Positions 27,182 through 36,498 of a DNA stretch of 64,000 nt are shown in pieces. Position 1 is the first letter of the stretch. Every line of letters begins with the position of its first letter. Origin of the DNA: Novipirellula caenicola (lineage in GTDB: Bacteria > Planctomycetota > Planctomycetia > Pirellulales > Pirellulaceae); contig NZ_BAABRO010000001.1 of NCBI RefSeq assembly GCF_039545035.1, positions 744,001 to 808,000 of the forward strand, given 5' to 3'. Under the pieces are notes generated by a model. The model was not told where the DNA came from, searched no databases, and saw only the letters and a program-made list of their open reading frames with translations. The position numbers and the translations under genes were made by a program.

Positions 27182-28558
27182 GTGAACGAACACCGCCTCG
27201 ACGCTTCGCAACAATCGTTTCGATTTATCTTTGTCGAGCTGCTCGTCATTGCGTTGCCGTTGATGGTTAGCGCGGGCACCTTTTCGCTGGTGTTGTTTGT
27301 CGACCGCACGCTATTGTTGTGGTACAACGGCGCGTCGATGAGTGCATCGATGGCGGGCGGCAATTTCTTTTGGGTTAGCATTTGTTTACCGATCGGGATC
27401 GCATCGATGACCGGTGCGATCATCAGCCAATACGTCGGAGCGGACGAAGAGGACAAGATCGGCCGCTTCCTTTGGCAATCCGTTTGGTTGACCTTGTTGT
27501 CCACCCCGTTCTTTGCCTGGATCGCCTACAACGCAGACGATCTGTTCCGATTGACCGAACAACCCAGCGAGTTGATCCAGGCAGAAACAACGTACCTGCG
27601 ATGGTTGATGCTCGGTGGCGTTGGTGCGGTGCTCGAGAACGCGCTGAGCGGATTTTTCAGTGGTACCCAGCGGACCCGCGTGATCATGTGGGTCAGTCTG
27701 TTATCGGGGCTATTGAATGTCGTGTTGGATTTGTTGTTGATTTTCGGAGCGGGACCGATTCCTGAAATGGGGATTGCCGGTGCGGCGATCGCCAGTTCGA
27801 TGGCATTTTGGTTCAAAGCGATCTGCTTTGGGCTGCTGATCTTCTATTACGACCGCGACAATCGATACCAAGTTCGTAGCGGCATCGGGTTCAGCGGCGC
27901 GTTGTTGACCAAACTGCTCTTTTTTGGCTTTCCCACCGGGTTGATGTATGTCACCGAAGCAGGGGGATTCACGGCGATTGTGTTGCGAATTGGTCGACTC
28001 GGCGACATTCCTCTGCGGGCAACGACGATGGCAATCAACTTTAACATGGTCGCCTTCATTCCATTGGTTGGTGTGTCGATCGCCGCATCGGTGCTGGTGG
28101 GCCGGCATTTGATTGAAAGCGGGCCTGGACGTGCCGCCAAAAGCGTATTGGCAGCCTTGTTAGTCGGATGGGGGTATTCGCTGCTGTGGTGCATCGCCTA
28201 CCTGATTTTTCCCGGCGTGATGATGCAGTTGTACGAGATCAACACGCCCACGGCCGATTCGGCGCTGGCGATTTCGATTGCCAAAGGGCTGTTGAAGTTT
28301 GTCGCGTTTTACGTCGTGATGGACGCAACCCAATTGATTCTGGCAGGCGCCTTGCGAGGTGCCGGCGACACCTGGTTCGTGCTGGGCACCGGTTTGATGT
28401 CGTCCGTCGTGGCGTTTGCCATTGGCGTTGGCAACGAACCGAGCCAAGGCCAATTGCATTGGTGGTGGTGGATGATCACGCTGTGGGTATGGTTGTTGGC
28501 CGTTTGCATGACCGCGCGATTCGTCCATGGCAAATGGAAAACGATGCGAATGGTGTAG
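27182..28558 (+). CDS. MATE-family multidrug/metabolite exporter
   Basis: A 458-residue inner-membrane protein with about 12 hydrophobic helices. Features fit MATE (MatE) exporters: an N-half with ELLVIALPLMVSAGTFSLVLFVDRTLL, AGGNFFWVSICLPIGIASM, ISQYVGADEED, and a C-half with FGFPTGLMYVTEAGGFT and ATTMAINFNMVAFIPLVGVS, ended by the QLILAGALRGAGDT motif common in the NorM group. These are Na+- or H+-driven exporters; the substrate cannot be told from sequence. GTG 27182 is used as the start. It is read with lutABC at a 31-bp gap. Confidence 0.9.
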   Translation: MNEHRLDASQQSFRFIFVELLVIALPLMVSAGTFSLVLFVDRTLLLWYNGASMSASMAGGNFFWVSICLPIGIASMTGAIISQYVGADEEDKIGRFLWQSVWLTLLSTPFFAWIAYNADDLFRLTEQPSELIQAETTYLRWLMLGGVGAVLENALSGFFSGTQRTRVIMWVSLLSGLLNVVLDLLLIFGAGPIPEMGIAGAAIASSMAFWFKAICFGLLIFYYDRDNRYQVRSGIGFSGALLTKLLFFGFPTGLMYVTEAGGFTAIVLRIGRLGDIPLRATTMAINFNMVAFIPLVGVSIAASVLVGRHLIESGPGRAAKSVLAALLVGWGYSLLWCIAYLIFPGVMMQLYEINTPTADSALAISIAKGLLKFVAFYVVMDATQLILAGALRGAGDTWFVLGTGLMSSVVAFAIGVGNEPSQGQLHWWWWMITLWVWLLAVCMTARFVHGKWKTMRMV

Positions 28559-28603
28559 CCGCGACGCAGTCCGATCGCGCTGCTGCGGATACCCCACTGG
28601 GCA

Positions 28604-29653
28604 CTAGATTTCGATCTGTTCGCGAACGAACCCTGGATCTGGATTGCCTTTGCCCTTGCGATCGCATTTGAAGTACTCGGCAACGTAACGCACGGGTTGG
28701 CGTTTCTCGGGCACTTTGAAGCGGTCGCCTTTTTGCAGGACCGGGCGGTATTCATCCATGCGACCGAATTGGCGAGTCCCGGCTGCTTGACAGGGGAACC
28801 AGAAACCATTGCCATCACCGTCTTCGAGATAGAATTCGGGGTAACAGTGGCCTGGGATCCATACCATCCGCGCGGGAACACGAGCGTTGCGGCACAGTGC
28901 CACCACTAGGCTGGTCATTTCTTCGCAGTCGCCCTTGCCATCGCGAAGTGCGACCGAGGCGTTTTTCAGCGGACCTTCGACGTACTCGACCTTTTCTCGC
29001 ACATAGTCATAGATCTGTTCGACGCGTTGCCAATCGTTCTCGGCTTCTTGTGCGGCCAACTCTCGAGACGCCGATCGGATGATGGAATTGCTGGCGTCGA
29101 TATTGGGACTGTTGCCAAGGTAATTGCGAAGCTCTCGCGAGGGCCGCTGGGGGATGACTAGATCATCGGTTTGCGTCGGAGGAAGAATCCGAGAACGTTC
29201 GATCTGGAATACAAACGTCATTTCGACTCTCGCGCCGGCGGGAACCTGCGGAATCTGCAGCGCGACTTGCTTCGCACCGCTGGCCAGATCACGAACCTCC
29301 CAAGCACGCACGATCGGATCGATCACTCGATTTACCACGGTGACCTTTTGTTCGGGCCATTCGGTTGGAACCGGAAACGTTGCGATCACATTGGTACACA
29401 TCACCGGAGTGGTTAACACCATCCCAATCCGCCACTGTTGAATTTGCGGCGAATCAAAAGTCAATCGTGATGGAACCGCATCCGGTTCGTCTGACGCATC
29501 GCTCGACTCGGGTTGGACCGGATCGTCGGCCAAGGCGAGTTGTGAAAGAGCGAGTCCCCCCACGCTGCAAATCCCGACCTGGTGCAACGCTTGTCCCAAC
29601 AGACTTCGGCGACTTAATTGCGGGGTGCTTGGGGAGGAAAGTTTCTTATTCAT
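28604..29653 (-). CDS. Secreted transglutaminase-like domain protein with Tat-type signal
   Basis: A 349-residue protein. The N-terminus has SRRSLLGQAL (residues 14-23) followed by a hydrophobic stretch and ALA-DDP, a Tat-like signal without a perfect consensus. The C-terminal half has the transglutaminase-core triad: cysteine in KGDCEEMTSL, histidine in PGHCYPEFYLED, and aspartate in EDGDGNGFW. Such domains are usually cysteine peptidases or cross-linking enzymes; in bacteria they are most often proteases. The N-terminal 200 residues look like a beta-sandwich region. It is convergent with the MATE gene. The actual substrate is unknown. Confidence 0.83.
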   Translation of the reverse strand: MNKKLSSPSTPQLSRRSLLGQALHQVGICSVGGLALSQLALADDPVQPESSDASDEPDAVPSRLTFDSPQIQQWRIGMVLTTPVMCTNVIATFPVPTEWPEQKVTVVNRVIDPIVRAWEVRDLASGAKQVALQIPQVPAGARVEMTFVFQIERSRILPPTQTDDLVIPQRPSRELRNYLGNSPNIDASNSIIRSASRELAAQEAENDWQRVEQIYDYVREKVEYVEGPLKNASVALRDGKGDCEEMTSLVVALCRNARVPARMVWIPGHCYPEFYLEDGDGNGFWFPCQAAGTRQFGRMDEYRPVLQKGDRFKVPEKRQPVRYVAEYFKCDRKGKGNPDPGFVREQIEI

Positions 29654-29688
29654 ATCTCATCAAAATGCTGAAAAAGGGATAACCGAAA

Positions 29689-29733
29689 CGATCGCAGAAG
29701 TACCAGGCTTTGACACCGGCACCTCTGCGATCG
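29689..29733 (-). terminator. Probable hairpin terminator between two minus-strand genes
   Basis: CGATCGCAGAAGTACC (29689-29704) can pair with GGCACCTCTGCGATCG (29718-29733) over 14 of 16 bases with a 13-base loop. Read on the minus strand it follows the lipoprotein gene at 29814 and precedes the transglutaminase gene. The T-rich stretch after it is short, so it could also be a leader hairpin. Confidence 0.6.
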
Positions 29734-29813
29734 TCGCTCACTTTTTATTCATTGTAGTCCGCGGGACGGACCGTTTTCGATTTACCAGTGCGAATCCACA
29801 TGGGATCGCCATC

Positions 29814-30344
29814 CTAGTTAGCGGGTACGGCACCCGGTGGCAGCGGATCACGGCTGATGATCCGGTCGCCTCGTGCGTCAAAATCATCCGAGATGATGTT
29901 GCCTGAGTTTCCATAGATCGTGCCATTGTCGTAGATGGAACTGCCGACAATTTCCCCTTGCAAATAGGGGTCATTTACTGCGTTTCCGTACTGGTCAAGT
30001 GACGATCCATAGCCACTGCTGACCGAATTACAGGCGGGACATTTCGCGGCAACTTCCGAGCCACATCCCAGCTCAGGACCGGCATACGTGTTGCATTCGC
30101 ACCCTGGCGTGGGTGCCACGGCCAATGGGACTTGCGGTTGAGGAGCGACGGGCACCCATGGCGTCTGAGTGCACGGCGCAGGCTGAGGCATCACACTGAG
30201 ATTGCCTGGAACAATCGACTGGGCGCGATTACATAAACCGCATCGAGCGCCGCGTCCAAACCAAAATTGTCGCAGCGTTCCACATCCCGAACTGACAACA
30301 AGCAGCGTCATCGCTGCGATAACCGACATAAAGCGAGTATTCAT
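29814..30344 (-). CDS. Small Cys-rich lipoprotein of unknown function
   Basis: A 176-residue protein with a lipoprotein signal, MSVIAAMTLLVVSSGCGT, with the lipidated cysteine at residue 21. The mature part has few hydrophobic stretches and several cysteines (CGLCNRAQS, GCECNTYAGPELGCGSE, AKCPACNSV), a pattern seen in small planctomycete envelope proteins. I do not recognise the family. ATG 30344 has a purine-rich site (AAGGAAAAAGAA) upstream; an earlier ATG at 30365 is in frame. It is divergent from the hydrolase gene. Confidence 0.65.
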   Translation of the reverse strand: MNTRFMSVIAAMTLLVVSSGCGTLRQFWFGRGARCGLCNRAQSIVPGNLSVMPQPAPCTQTPWVPVAPQPQVPLAVAPTPGCECNTYAGPELGCGSEVAAKCPACNSVSSGYGSSLDQYGNAVNDPYLQGEIVGSSIYDNGTIYGNSGNIISDDFDARGDRIISRDPLPPGAVPAN

Positions 30345-30517
30345 TTCTTTTTCCTTCACATGCATAGCGAGCGTATTCGGAGTTCTCGATCGGAGAACCA
30401 GTTAAAAGTAGGACGCTATTTGTGATGTGCAAACGCAACATCGTTATTTTTCGGCAACAATTTGTTGCACCAAGTCAACACACTGCGCGAACCGCCCCAA
30501 AACCAATTCAAACCGAG

Positions 30518-31630
30518 ATGCAAGAAACCCTCCGATTCTTTTGTTCTTGTTTGACCATCGCTTCGTTGGTGGCATCCCCTTGCTCGCATGCCGCTGAGGC
30601 AGTCGCGGTGGATGTGATCCATTCGGTGTCGGATGATTCGGTGCTGGATGATTCGGTGCTGGATGATTCGGTGTTAGATGATGTCACGTTGCCACACAGT
30701 GAATCGGTATTACCTGTAGACGTTGAGGGTGCTTGCCCGAGCGACGAATCCGTTGCCCAGGATCGTATTTGGCTGATCAGTACACGCGGCATCTCTCGCT
30801 CGGTTTGCTGCGCCGATTTCGAACAACCTCAGTTCTCGGTTTCTCGGCTGTCCTCCAACGGATGCCAAACACCCTCATCGATGGACGAATACCTTGGCGG
30901 CTTGTTACCAGAGCGTCCGGTCGTGGTGTACGTGCATGGTTACCGATTCACGTCGTGTGAAGCGATTCGCCGCGGTTTGCGAATTCATCGCGAGATCGCT
31001 TGCCGCCGTTCGGCGGGGCCCGTTGATTGGGTAATTTGGAGTTGGCCGAGTGCGAAGGAAAAATTCATCAGTCACGATATTCGTGAGAAAGCAAAGTTCA
31101 CGGACACGCAAGGGCTGTACTTGGCTTGGTTGCTGAAACAGCATCTTCGCAGTGGCGTGCCGTCGACCTTGATCGGCTACAGTTTTGGTGGCCGCGTCGT
31201 GACCGGTTCACTGCATGCGTTGGCCGGCGGATCGCTCGGCGGACGTTCGTTGCCATGCGAGCCGATTGTCAACGCCCGCATCGATGTCGGGTTGGTTGCC
31301 CCGGCGATCGAAAAGGATTGGTTGGCTCCCAATGACTATCACGCATTGGCAACAAGCAACATCGATCAACTGTTGCTGCTGTACAACCAGAAGGATTCGG
31401 TGCTCAAACGCTATTGGTTAATCGACAAGGTTCGAGGCACGATGGCGATCGGATTCGGACGTCTACAATCGTTTGCCCCGCGAACCGACGGCAGCCGCAT
31501 TTGGTTGCGAGCTCGCGAGTGTTCATCGTGGATTGGACACACACACGATGAGTTGGATTACTACGAACGCCCCTGCAGTGCGGGCTGCGAGATGGCTCAG
31601 CTTGTCGAGGACGCTTGGTTGATTCACTAA
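30518..31630 (+). CDS. Secreted alpha/beta-hydrolase-fold protein
   Basis: A 370-residue protein with a signal peptide (LRFFCSCLTIASLVASPCSH about residues 5-24, ending before AAEAV). A low-complexity segment with VLDDS in tandem follows. The core has the hydrolase strand and oxyanion region VVVYVHGYRFTSCEAIRRGL and a nucleophile elbow STLIGYSFGGRVVTG with the serine in G-Y-S-F-G-G. The position of a histidine, expected near SSWIGHTHDELDYY, is consistent with a catalytic triad. Family resembles the DUF900 hydrolases; the substrate is unknown. ATG 30518 fits the signal peptide; an ATG at 30422 would make the N-region too long. Confidence 0.75.
   Translation: MQETLRFFCSCLTIASLVASPCSHAAEAVAVDVIHSVSDDSVLDDSVLDDSVLDDVTLPHSESVLPVDVEGACPSDESVAQDRIWLISTRGISRSVCCADFEQPQFSVSRLSSNGCQTPSSMDEYLGGLLPERPVVVYVHGYRFTSCEAIRRGLRIHREIACRRSAGPVDWVIWSWPSAKEKFISHDIREKAKFTDTQGLYLAWLLKQHLRSGVPSTLIGYSFGGRVVTGSLHALAGGSLGGRSLPCEPIVNARIDVGLVAPAIEKDWLAPNDYHALATSNIDQLLLLYNQKDSVLKRYWLIDKVRGTMAIGFGRLQSFAPRTDGSRIWLRARECSSWIGHTHDELDYYERPCSAGCEMAQLVEDAWLIH
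30641..30682 (+). repeat. 15-bp in-frame microrepeat in the hydrolase gene
   Basis: Tandem copies of the unit TCGGTGCTGGATGAT encode (S)VLDD in a row, three near-perfect copies plus a degenerate one. The number of units may vary between strains. Confidence 0.8.
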
Positions 31631-32795
31631 TGACACTACACGGATGGCCTTTAACGCGAAGCGGCGAAGTCCTGTCACCTCTCCCAAACGAAGTTTGGGA
31701 GAGGTCGAGCAGAGCCTTCAGCGATTGCTCGGGTGAGGGCCGACCGAGCAAGTCCACGGCACGTAACGCTCGCTTGCGCGGTCGGCCCTCACCCGAACGA
31801 GGCCTGAAGGGCCCGTTCGACCTCTCCCTGCTGCGCTGGGAGAGGTGACACAAGAAATGTCGTAATGTCAAATAAACAGCTCCATCGATTAATCAGTCCG
31901 CGACTCGCGCTGCCCAATGCCATCTACAATGACACAAGACAGTTGGCCTTTATCGCGAAGCGACCGAGTCCTGTCACCTCTCTCAAACGAAGTTTGGGAG
32001 AGGTCGAGCAGAGCCTTCAGCGATGCTCGGGTGAGGGCCGACCGAGCAAGTCCACGGCACTCGGCGCTAGGGTGCGCGGTCGGCCCTCACCCGAACGAGG
32101 CCTAAGGGCCCGTTCGACCTCTCCCTGCTGCGCCGGGAGAGGTGACAAACTAAATGTCGTATTGCCAAATAGAAAACTCCATCGATTATTCAGCTTGCGC
32201 CCAATGCATCTACAATGACACAAGACGGTTGGTCTTTATCGCGAAGCGACCGAGTCCTGCTACCTCTCCCGAATGAAGTTTGGGAGAGGTCGAGCAGAGC
32301 CTTCAGCGATTGCTCGGGTGAGGGCCGACCGAGCAACTCCGCGGCACTTAACGCTCGCTTGCGTGGTCGGCCCTCCCCCGAACGAGGCCTAAAGGGCCCG
32401 CTGGACCTCTCCCTGCTGCGCCGGGAGAGGTGACAAACGAAATGTCGTAACGTCAAATACACAACTCCATCGATTTATCAGCTTGCGCCCAATGCCATCC
32501 ACAATGACACAAGACGGATGGCCTTTATCGCGAAGCGACCGAGTCCGGTCACCTCTCCCAAACGAAGTTTGGGAGAGGTCGAGCAGAGCCTTCAGCGATG
32601 CTCGGGTGAGGGCCGACCGAGCAAGTCCACGGCACTCAACGCTCGCTTGCGCGGTCGGTCCTCACCCGAACGAGGCCTAAGGGCCCGTTCGACCTCTCCC
32701 TGCTGCGCCGGGAGAGGTGACACAAGAAATGTCGTAATGCCAAATAAGCAACTCCATCGATTTATCAGCCCGCGGCTTCACACACGCATTCCAAC
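31630..32795. repeat. Four tandem ~290-bp hairpin-rich repeats
   Basis: Units start at ATGACAC sites 31630, 31929, 32215 and 32504 (periods 299, 286 and 289 bp). Each holds three nested inverted repeats: ACCTCTCCCAAACGAAGTTT with GGGAGAGGT; GGGTGAGGGCCGACC with GGTCGGCCCTCACCC; and GACCTCTCCCTGCTGCGC with GGGAGAGGT. Most of the differences fall in loops. Frames across the units just translate the repeat. The array lies between the hydrolase gene and an aminotransferase gene, and the last unit ends about 10 bp before that gene's start, so it may hold its promoter. Confidence 0.92.
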
Positions 32796-32805
32796 TTGGT
32801 GATTG

Positions 32806-33765
32806 GTGACTTCAGCTCAAAACACGAACGTGGATTCATTCGACGTGGACGACTGCATCGCCTATTTCTGTGGCGACTGGATTCGTGCGCGCACGTTGAA
32901 ACTATCGATCCATGATGTGGGCTTTCGCCAAGGCGTGACGGCCGTTGAACGAATGCGAACCTACGGTGGACACCTTTTTCGACTGCCGGACCATTTGGAC
33001 CGGTTTGATGCCACCACAAGTTTCCTCGGAATCGATACGCTGCCCGATCGAGCGACGATGGTCGCTCTCCTTCGTGAACTGTTAATGAGAAACCGTGATG
33101 CAATCGCGGGGCAGCGTGACATCGGAATCACGATCTTTGCCACGCCTGGCGTGGCGGGATCGGGCGAACCCACGTTGGCGATGCATCTGAACCGGCTGAA
33201 TCATTCGCTGAACCATCAACGGCAAACTCTTGGCCAATCGTTGGTGATCACCGACGTCGTCCAACCGCCGGCCGCCTCGTGGCCTCGATCGATCAAAGTT
33301 CGCAACCGTCTGCACTACTATCATGCCGACAGGCTGGCTCGATCTGCGATCGAAAATGTCTCGTCACATGCGACCAATCCGGACGTAATCGGCGTGCTGG
33401 TTGACGATGACGGCAGCGTGACCGAAACCAGCATTGCTAATTTGGCGATCGTCGAAGGCCAAACGATTGTCTCGCCGGAACCCGACCAAGTCCTCGGCGG
33501 CGTCACTCAAAGGGTGGTTGAGGAATTGGCCGCGTGCGAATCGCTGAGCTGGAAAAAAGAACGGCTGTCGCCTGCCCGTTTTGCCGCAGCTGACGAGATT
33601 CTGTGCATGGGAACCGACGGCGGGCTGTGGTTTGCCAACTCGGTGATCGTGGCGGGAAAAATAATCGAATCGAAAATAACGCGTCATCCAGCGAAAATCT
33701 ATCCGCTTCTGCTCGCCGGATTTGCCAAACGGGCGAGCGAACTCGCGTCGTTTGATGTATCTTAA
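32806..33765 (+). CDS. Fold-type IV PLP aminotransferase/lyase
   Basis: A 319-residue cytosolic enzyme of the branched-chain-aminotransferase fold (IlvE, DAAT, PabC). The PLP lysine is in SIKVRNRLHYYHAD and the conserved glutamate is in VTETSIANLAIV. HDVGFRQGVTAVERMRTYGG near 40-60 and HLFRLPDHLDRF are typical of the family start. The size fits either IlvE-like or aminodeoxychorismate-lyase members, and no neighbour decides which. GTG 32806 is preferred over TTG 32803 only by start-codon strength; the difference is one residue. Confidence 0.85.
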   Translation: MTSAQNTNVDSFDVDDCIAYFCGDWIRARTLKLSIHDVGFRQGVTAVERMRTYGGHLFRLPDHLDRFDATTSFLGIDTLPDRATMVALLRELLMRNRDAIAGQRDIGITIFATPGVAGSGEPTLAMHLNRLNHSLNHQRQTLGQSLVITDVVQPPAASWPRSIKVRNRLHYYHADRLARSAIENVSSHATNPDVIGVLVDDDGSVTETSIANLAIVEGQTIVSPEPDQVLGGVTQRVVEELAACESLSWKKERLSPARFAAADEILCMGTDGGLWFANSVIVAGKIIESKITRHPAKIYPLLLAGFAKRASELASFDVS

Positions 33766-33914
33766 CGGACGATGCCTTAAAGGACCGCGGAACCCCCTTG
33801 CGGCCTCGCTGCGGGCCTCGACTCGGCAATCGTAAACCCCATGGGGGGAAGCGATTGCGTTTATTCCGGCGGATGCCTTTCGTTTCCATCTTCATTCAAA
33901 GGACGACTATTTCG

Positions 33915-34937
33915 ATGACATCGTTTCCAAGATTCGCTTTCCCCAGGTTTGGCTCGTTGGCCGCGATCATGTTGCTTTTGATTGCCGGCTGTGGACGAAG
34001 CGACACGCAAACGGCTGGAAATTCGTCCGGAGGCGACGGCAAAGAAACGCTGCGAATCGCAGTCATCCCCAAAGGGACAAGTCACAAATTTTGGAAGTCC
34101 GTGCATCTCGGTGCCAAACGAGCGGCCGACGAGATTGGCAACATCGAGATCATTTGGCGTGGCCCGGTTGTCGAAGATGACACCGGTAGCCAAATCGAAG
34201 TGGTGAAAAACATGATCACCATGCAGGTCGACGGGATCGCGTTGGCGCCGAACCAAAAGGGCGGCTTGGTGGATGCGGTCGATGAAGCGATCGGCGAAGG
34301 GATCCCCGTGGTGATTTTTGACAGCGGTTTGGATGAAGGTCCCGAAATCGTTAGCTACGTTGCGACCAATAATTTCAAAGGAGGCCAATTGGCTGCCGAC
34401 CAAATGGCCGAAGCCATCGGTGAAAAGGGGAATGTCATCCTGCTGCGTTATTTGGCGGGCAGCGAAAGCACCGAGCGACGCGAAGAGGGCTTTTTAGAGG
34501 GGATCAAAAAGTACCCGAACATCAAAGTCGTCTCGTCGGACGAATTTGCCGGCGCTAATGCGACCGGATCCAAAGAAAAGGTCGACCAATTGCTGCAGAT
34601 CCATGGCAAAGACCTAAACGGCATTTTCGCCGTCTGTGAACCCAACGCCAACGGAACGCTCGAATCGCTTCGCAATGCGGGATTGAACAAGAAGGTCAAA
34701 CTGATTGGCTTTGACCCAAGTGATGCGTTGATCGAAGGACTGCGTGACGGATCCTGCAGCGGGATCGTGTTGCAAGACCCGATCGAAATGGGCTACCAAT
34801 CGATCATGTCGCTGGTCAAAAACATGCAAGGCGAAGAGGTTCCCGAGTTTCAATCGACGGGCGAATACGTGGCGACGCCTGAAAACATGGACGAACCGGA
34901 AATCAAAAAACTCTTGAATCCTGAAATGGTCCAGTAG
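33915..34937 (+). CDS. Ribose/galactose-type ABC importer substrate-binding lipoprotein
   Basis: A 340-residue periplasmic protein with a lipobox (LLLIAGC, cysteine at residue 26). The mature part is of the periplasmic-binding protein type 1: AVIPKGTSHKFWKSVHLGA at the start, the central hinge VVEDDTGSQIEVVKNMITMQ, GIALAPNQKGGLVDAV and VIFDSGLDEGPEIVS (domain 1/2). The RbsB-type sequence suggests a pentose/hexose ligand; the exact sugar is not known. The ATPase gene starts at the very next base after its TAG. ATG 33915 is chosen because it puts the lipobox at the expected place. Confidence 0.9.
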   Translation: MTSFPRFAFPRFGSLAAIMLLLIAGCGRSDTQTAGNSSGGDGKETLRIAVIPKGTSHKFWKSVHLGAKRAADEIGNIEIIWRGPVVEDDTGSQIEVVKNMITMQVDGIALAPNQKGGLVDAVDEAIGEGIPVVIFDSGLDEGPEIVSYVATNNFKGGQLAADQMAEAIGEKGNVILLRYLAGSESTERREEGFLEGIKKYPNIKVVSSDEFAGANATGSKEKVDQLLQIHGKDLNGIFAVCEPNANGTLESLRNAGLNKKVKLIGFDPSDALIEGLRDGSCSGIVLQDPIEMGYQSIMSLVKNMQGEEVPEFQSTGEYVATPENMDEPEIKKLLNPEMVQ

Positions 34938-36449
34938 ATGCCTGAGCCGTTACTCGAAATCCAACAGATCAGTAAACGCTTTGGCCCCACGATCGCGCTG
35001 AACGATGTCTCCTTGTCGGTGTATGGCGGTGAAGTGTTGGCGTTGATCGGCGAAAACGGCGCCGGTAAAAGCACGTTGTTAAAAACGCTAAGCGGAGCTC
35101 ATCTAGCCGACTCGGGAACCATGTCGATCGACGGCAAACCGTATTGCCCAAGCGGTCCGCATGACGCTCGCACCCGCGGCGTGGCGATGATCTATCAAGA
35201 ACTGAATCTCGCGCCCGACCTGAGTGTCGAAGATAACATCTTGCTCGGCCACCAGGGGAGCGGTGGCGGGTTGCTGCTGCGTTCGACACAGCGTGACAAG
35301 GTGACCAAGATGCTCGCGACAGTCGGATTGGCGGGATTAGATCCGAAGGCGATCGTTGGCGAACAATCGGTTGCGACGCAACAATTGATCGAGATCGCAC
35401 GGGCCTTGGCCAGCGATGCCAGAATCATCCTGTTCGACGAACCGACGAGCTCGCTGCCACAAAAGGACGTTGCTCGGTTGTTCGAGATCATCAACACGCT
35501 GAAGAAATCCGGTTACGGCATCGTCTACATCAGCCACTTTCTCGAAGAGGTCCGCGAGGTCGCCGACCGCTATTCGGTGCTGCGTGACGGTAACAATGTC
35601 GGATCGGGAATGATCGCTGACATCAGCGACGATCAAATCATCTCGCTGATGGTCGGCCGCGACGTCGAGGATCTGTATCCCGTTGTTCCGCACACGATCG
35701 GCGAACCCTGGGTCGATGTGCGTGAATTGACGGGATCGCCGTATCCACAACACGTCAACCTGGCACTTCGCCGAGGCGAGATCTTTGGCGTGGCCGGATT
35801 GGTCGGCTCGGGACGCACCGAACTGCTACGCAGCATCTTCGGGTTGGACGTGATCGATGCCGGATCGGTCTACGTCGCAGGGAAAAAAATCAAGGACACC
35901 ATCCCCGCTCGGATGAAAGCGGGTTTCGGGATGCTTTCGGAAGACCGCAAACGGGAAGGGTTGGCCCAAGATTTATCGATCATCGAAAACACAACCTTGG
36001 GATCGCTGAAGCCGTACACGAAATGGGGATTCTTGAATCTCCGCCGACGTGCGACGGTGGCAGCGGAACTGATGAAACGCGTCGAAGTCAAAGCGGTTTC
36101 AGGGAACCAACCGGTGTCGGACCTTTCCGGCGGCAACCAGCAAAAGGTCGCGATCGCGAGGATACTGCACCAAAAGGCAGACATCCTGTTGCTCGACGAA
36201 CCGACCAAAGGAATCGACGTCGGCACCAAAGCCGAGATTTATCGTATGATGGGTGAGTTGGCGACGGCCGGAAAAACGGTGGTCTTTGTCAGTTCGTATC
36301 TGCCTGAGTTGCTGTCGGTTTGTGACCGCATCGGAGTGATGTCACGAGGCGAGCTTCGTGAAACCCGCGACGCCAAAGATTGGACCGAAGACGAAATCAT
36401 GACCGCTGCGATCAGCAGCGAGGAATCACACGAAGTGGCCGCAATCTAG
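34938..36449 (+). CDS. Sugar ABC importer, double-ATPase subunit (RbsA/MglA type)
   Basis: A 503-residue cytosolic protein with two ATPase domains in one chain, as in ribose and galactose importers. First domain: Walker A GENGAGKSTLL (near 38), Walker B IILFDEPTSSL. Second domain: signature LSGGNQQKVAIARIL and Walker B ILLLDEPTKGIDVGTK; its Walker A (GLVGSGRTELLRS) is degenerate, as is usual in this family. Starts immediately after the binding protein. The permease gene starts 49 bp after it. Together they form a B-A-C importer operon. Confidence 0.93.
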   Translation: MPEPLLEIQQISKRFGPTIALNDVSLSVYGGEVLALIGENGAGKSTLLKTLSGAHLADSGTMSIDGKPYCPSGPHDARTRGVAMIYQELNLAPDLSVEDNILLGHQGSGGGLLLRSTQRDKVTKMLATVGLAGLDPKAIVGEQSVATQQLIEIARALASDARIILFDEPTSSLPQKDVARLFEIINTLKKSGYGIVYISHFLEEVREVADRYSVLRDGNNVGSGMIADISDDQIISLMVGRDVEDLYPVVPHTIGEPWVDVRELTGSPYPQHVNLALRRGEIFGVAGLVGSGRTELLRSIFGLDVIDAGSVYVAGKKIKDTIPARMKAGFGMLSEDRKREGLAQDLSIIENTTLGSLKPYTKWGFLNLRRRATVAAELMKRVEVKAVSGNQPVSDLSGGNQQKVAIARILHQKADILLLDEPTKGIDVGTKAEIYRMMGELATAGKTVVFVSSYLPELLSVCDRIGVMSRGELRETRDAKDWTEDEIMTAAISSEESHEVAAI

Positions 36450-36498
36450 ACTCCATTGCCGCTCGCCCAAATCACCAACGTCTGAACATTTTCTGCCA

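Noticed and set aside
31630-32795. Small proteins in the tandem repeats
   Set aside because: The frames repeat with the repeat units and lack start signals; they reflect repeat translation.
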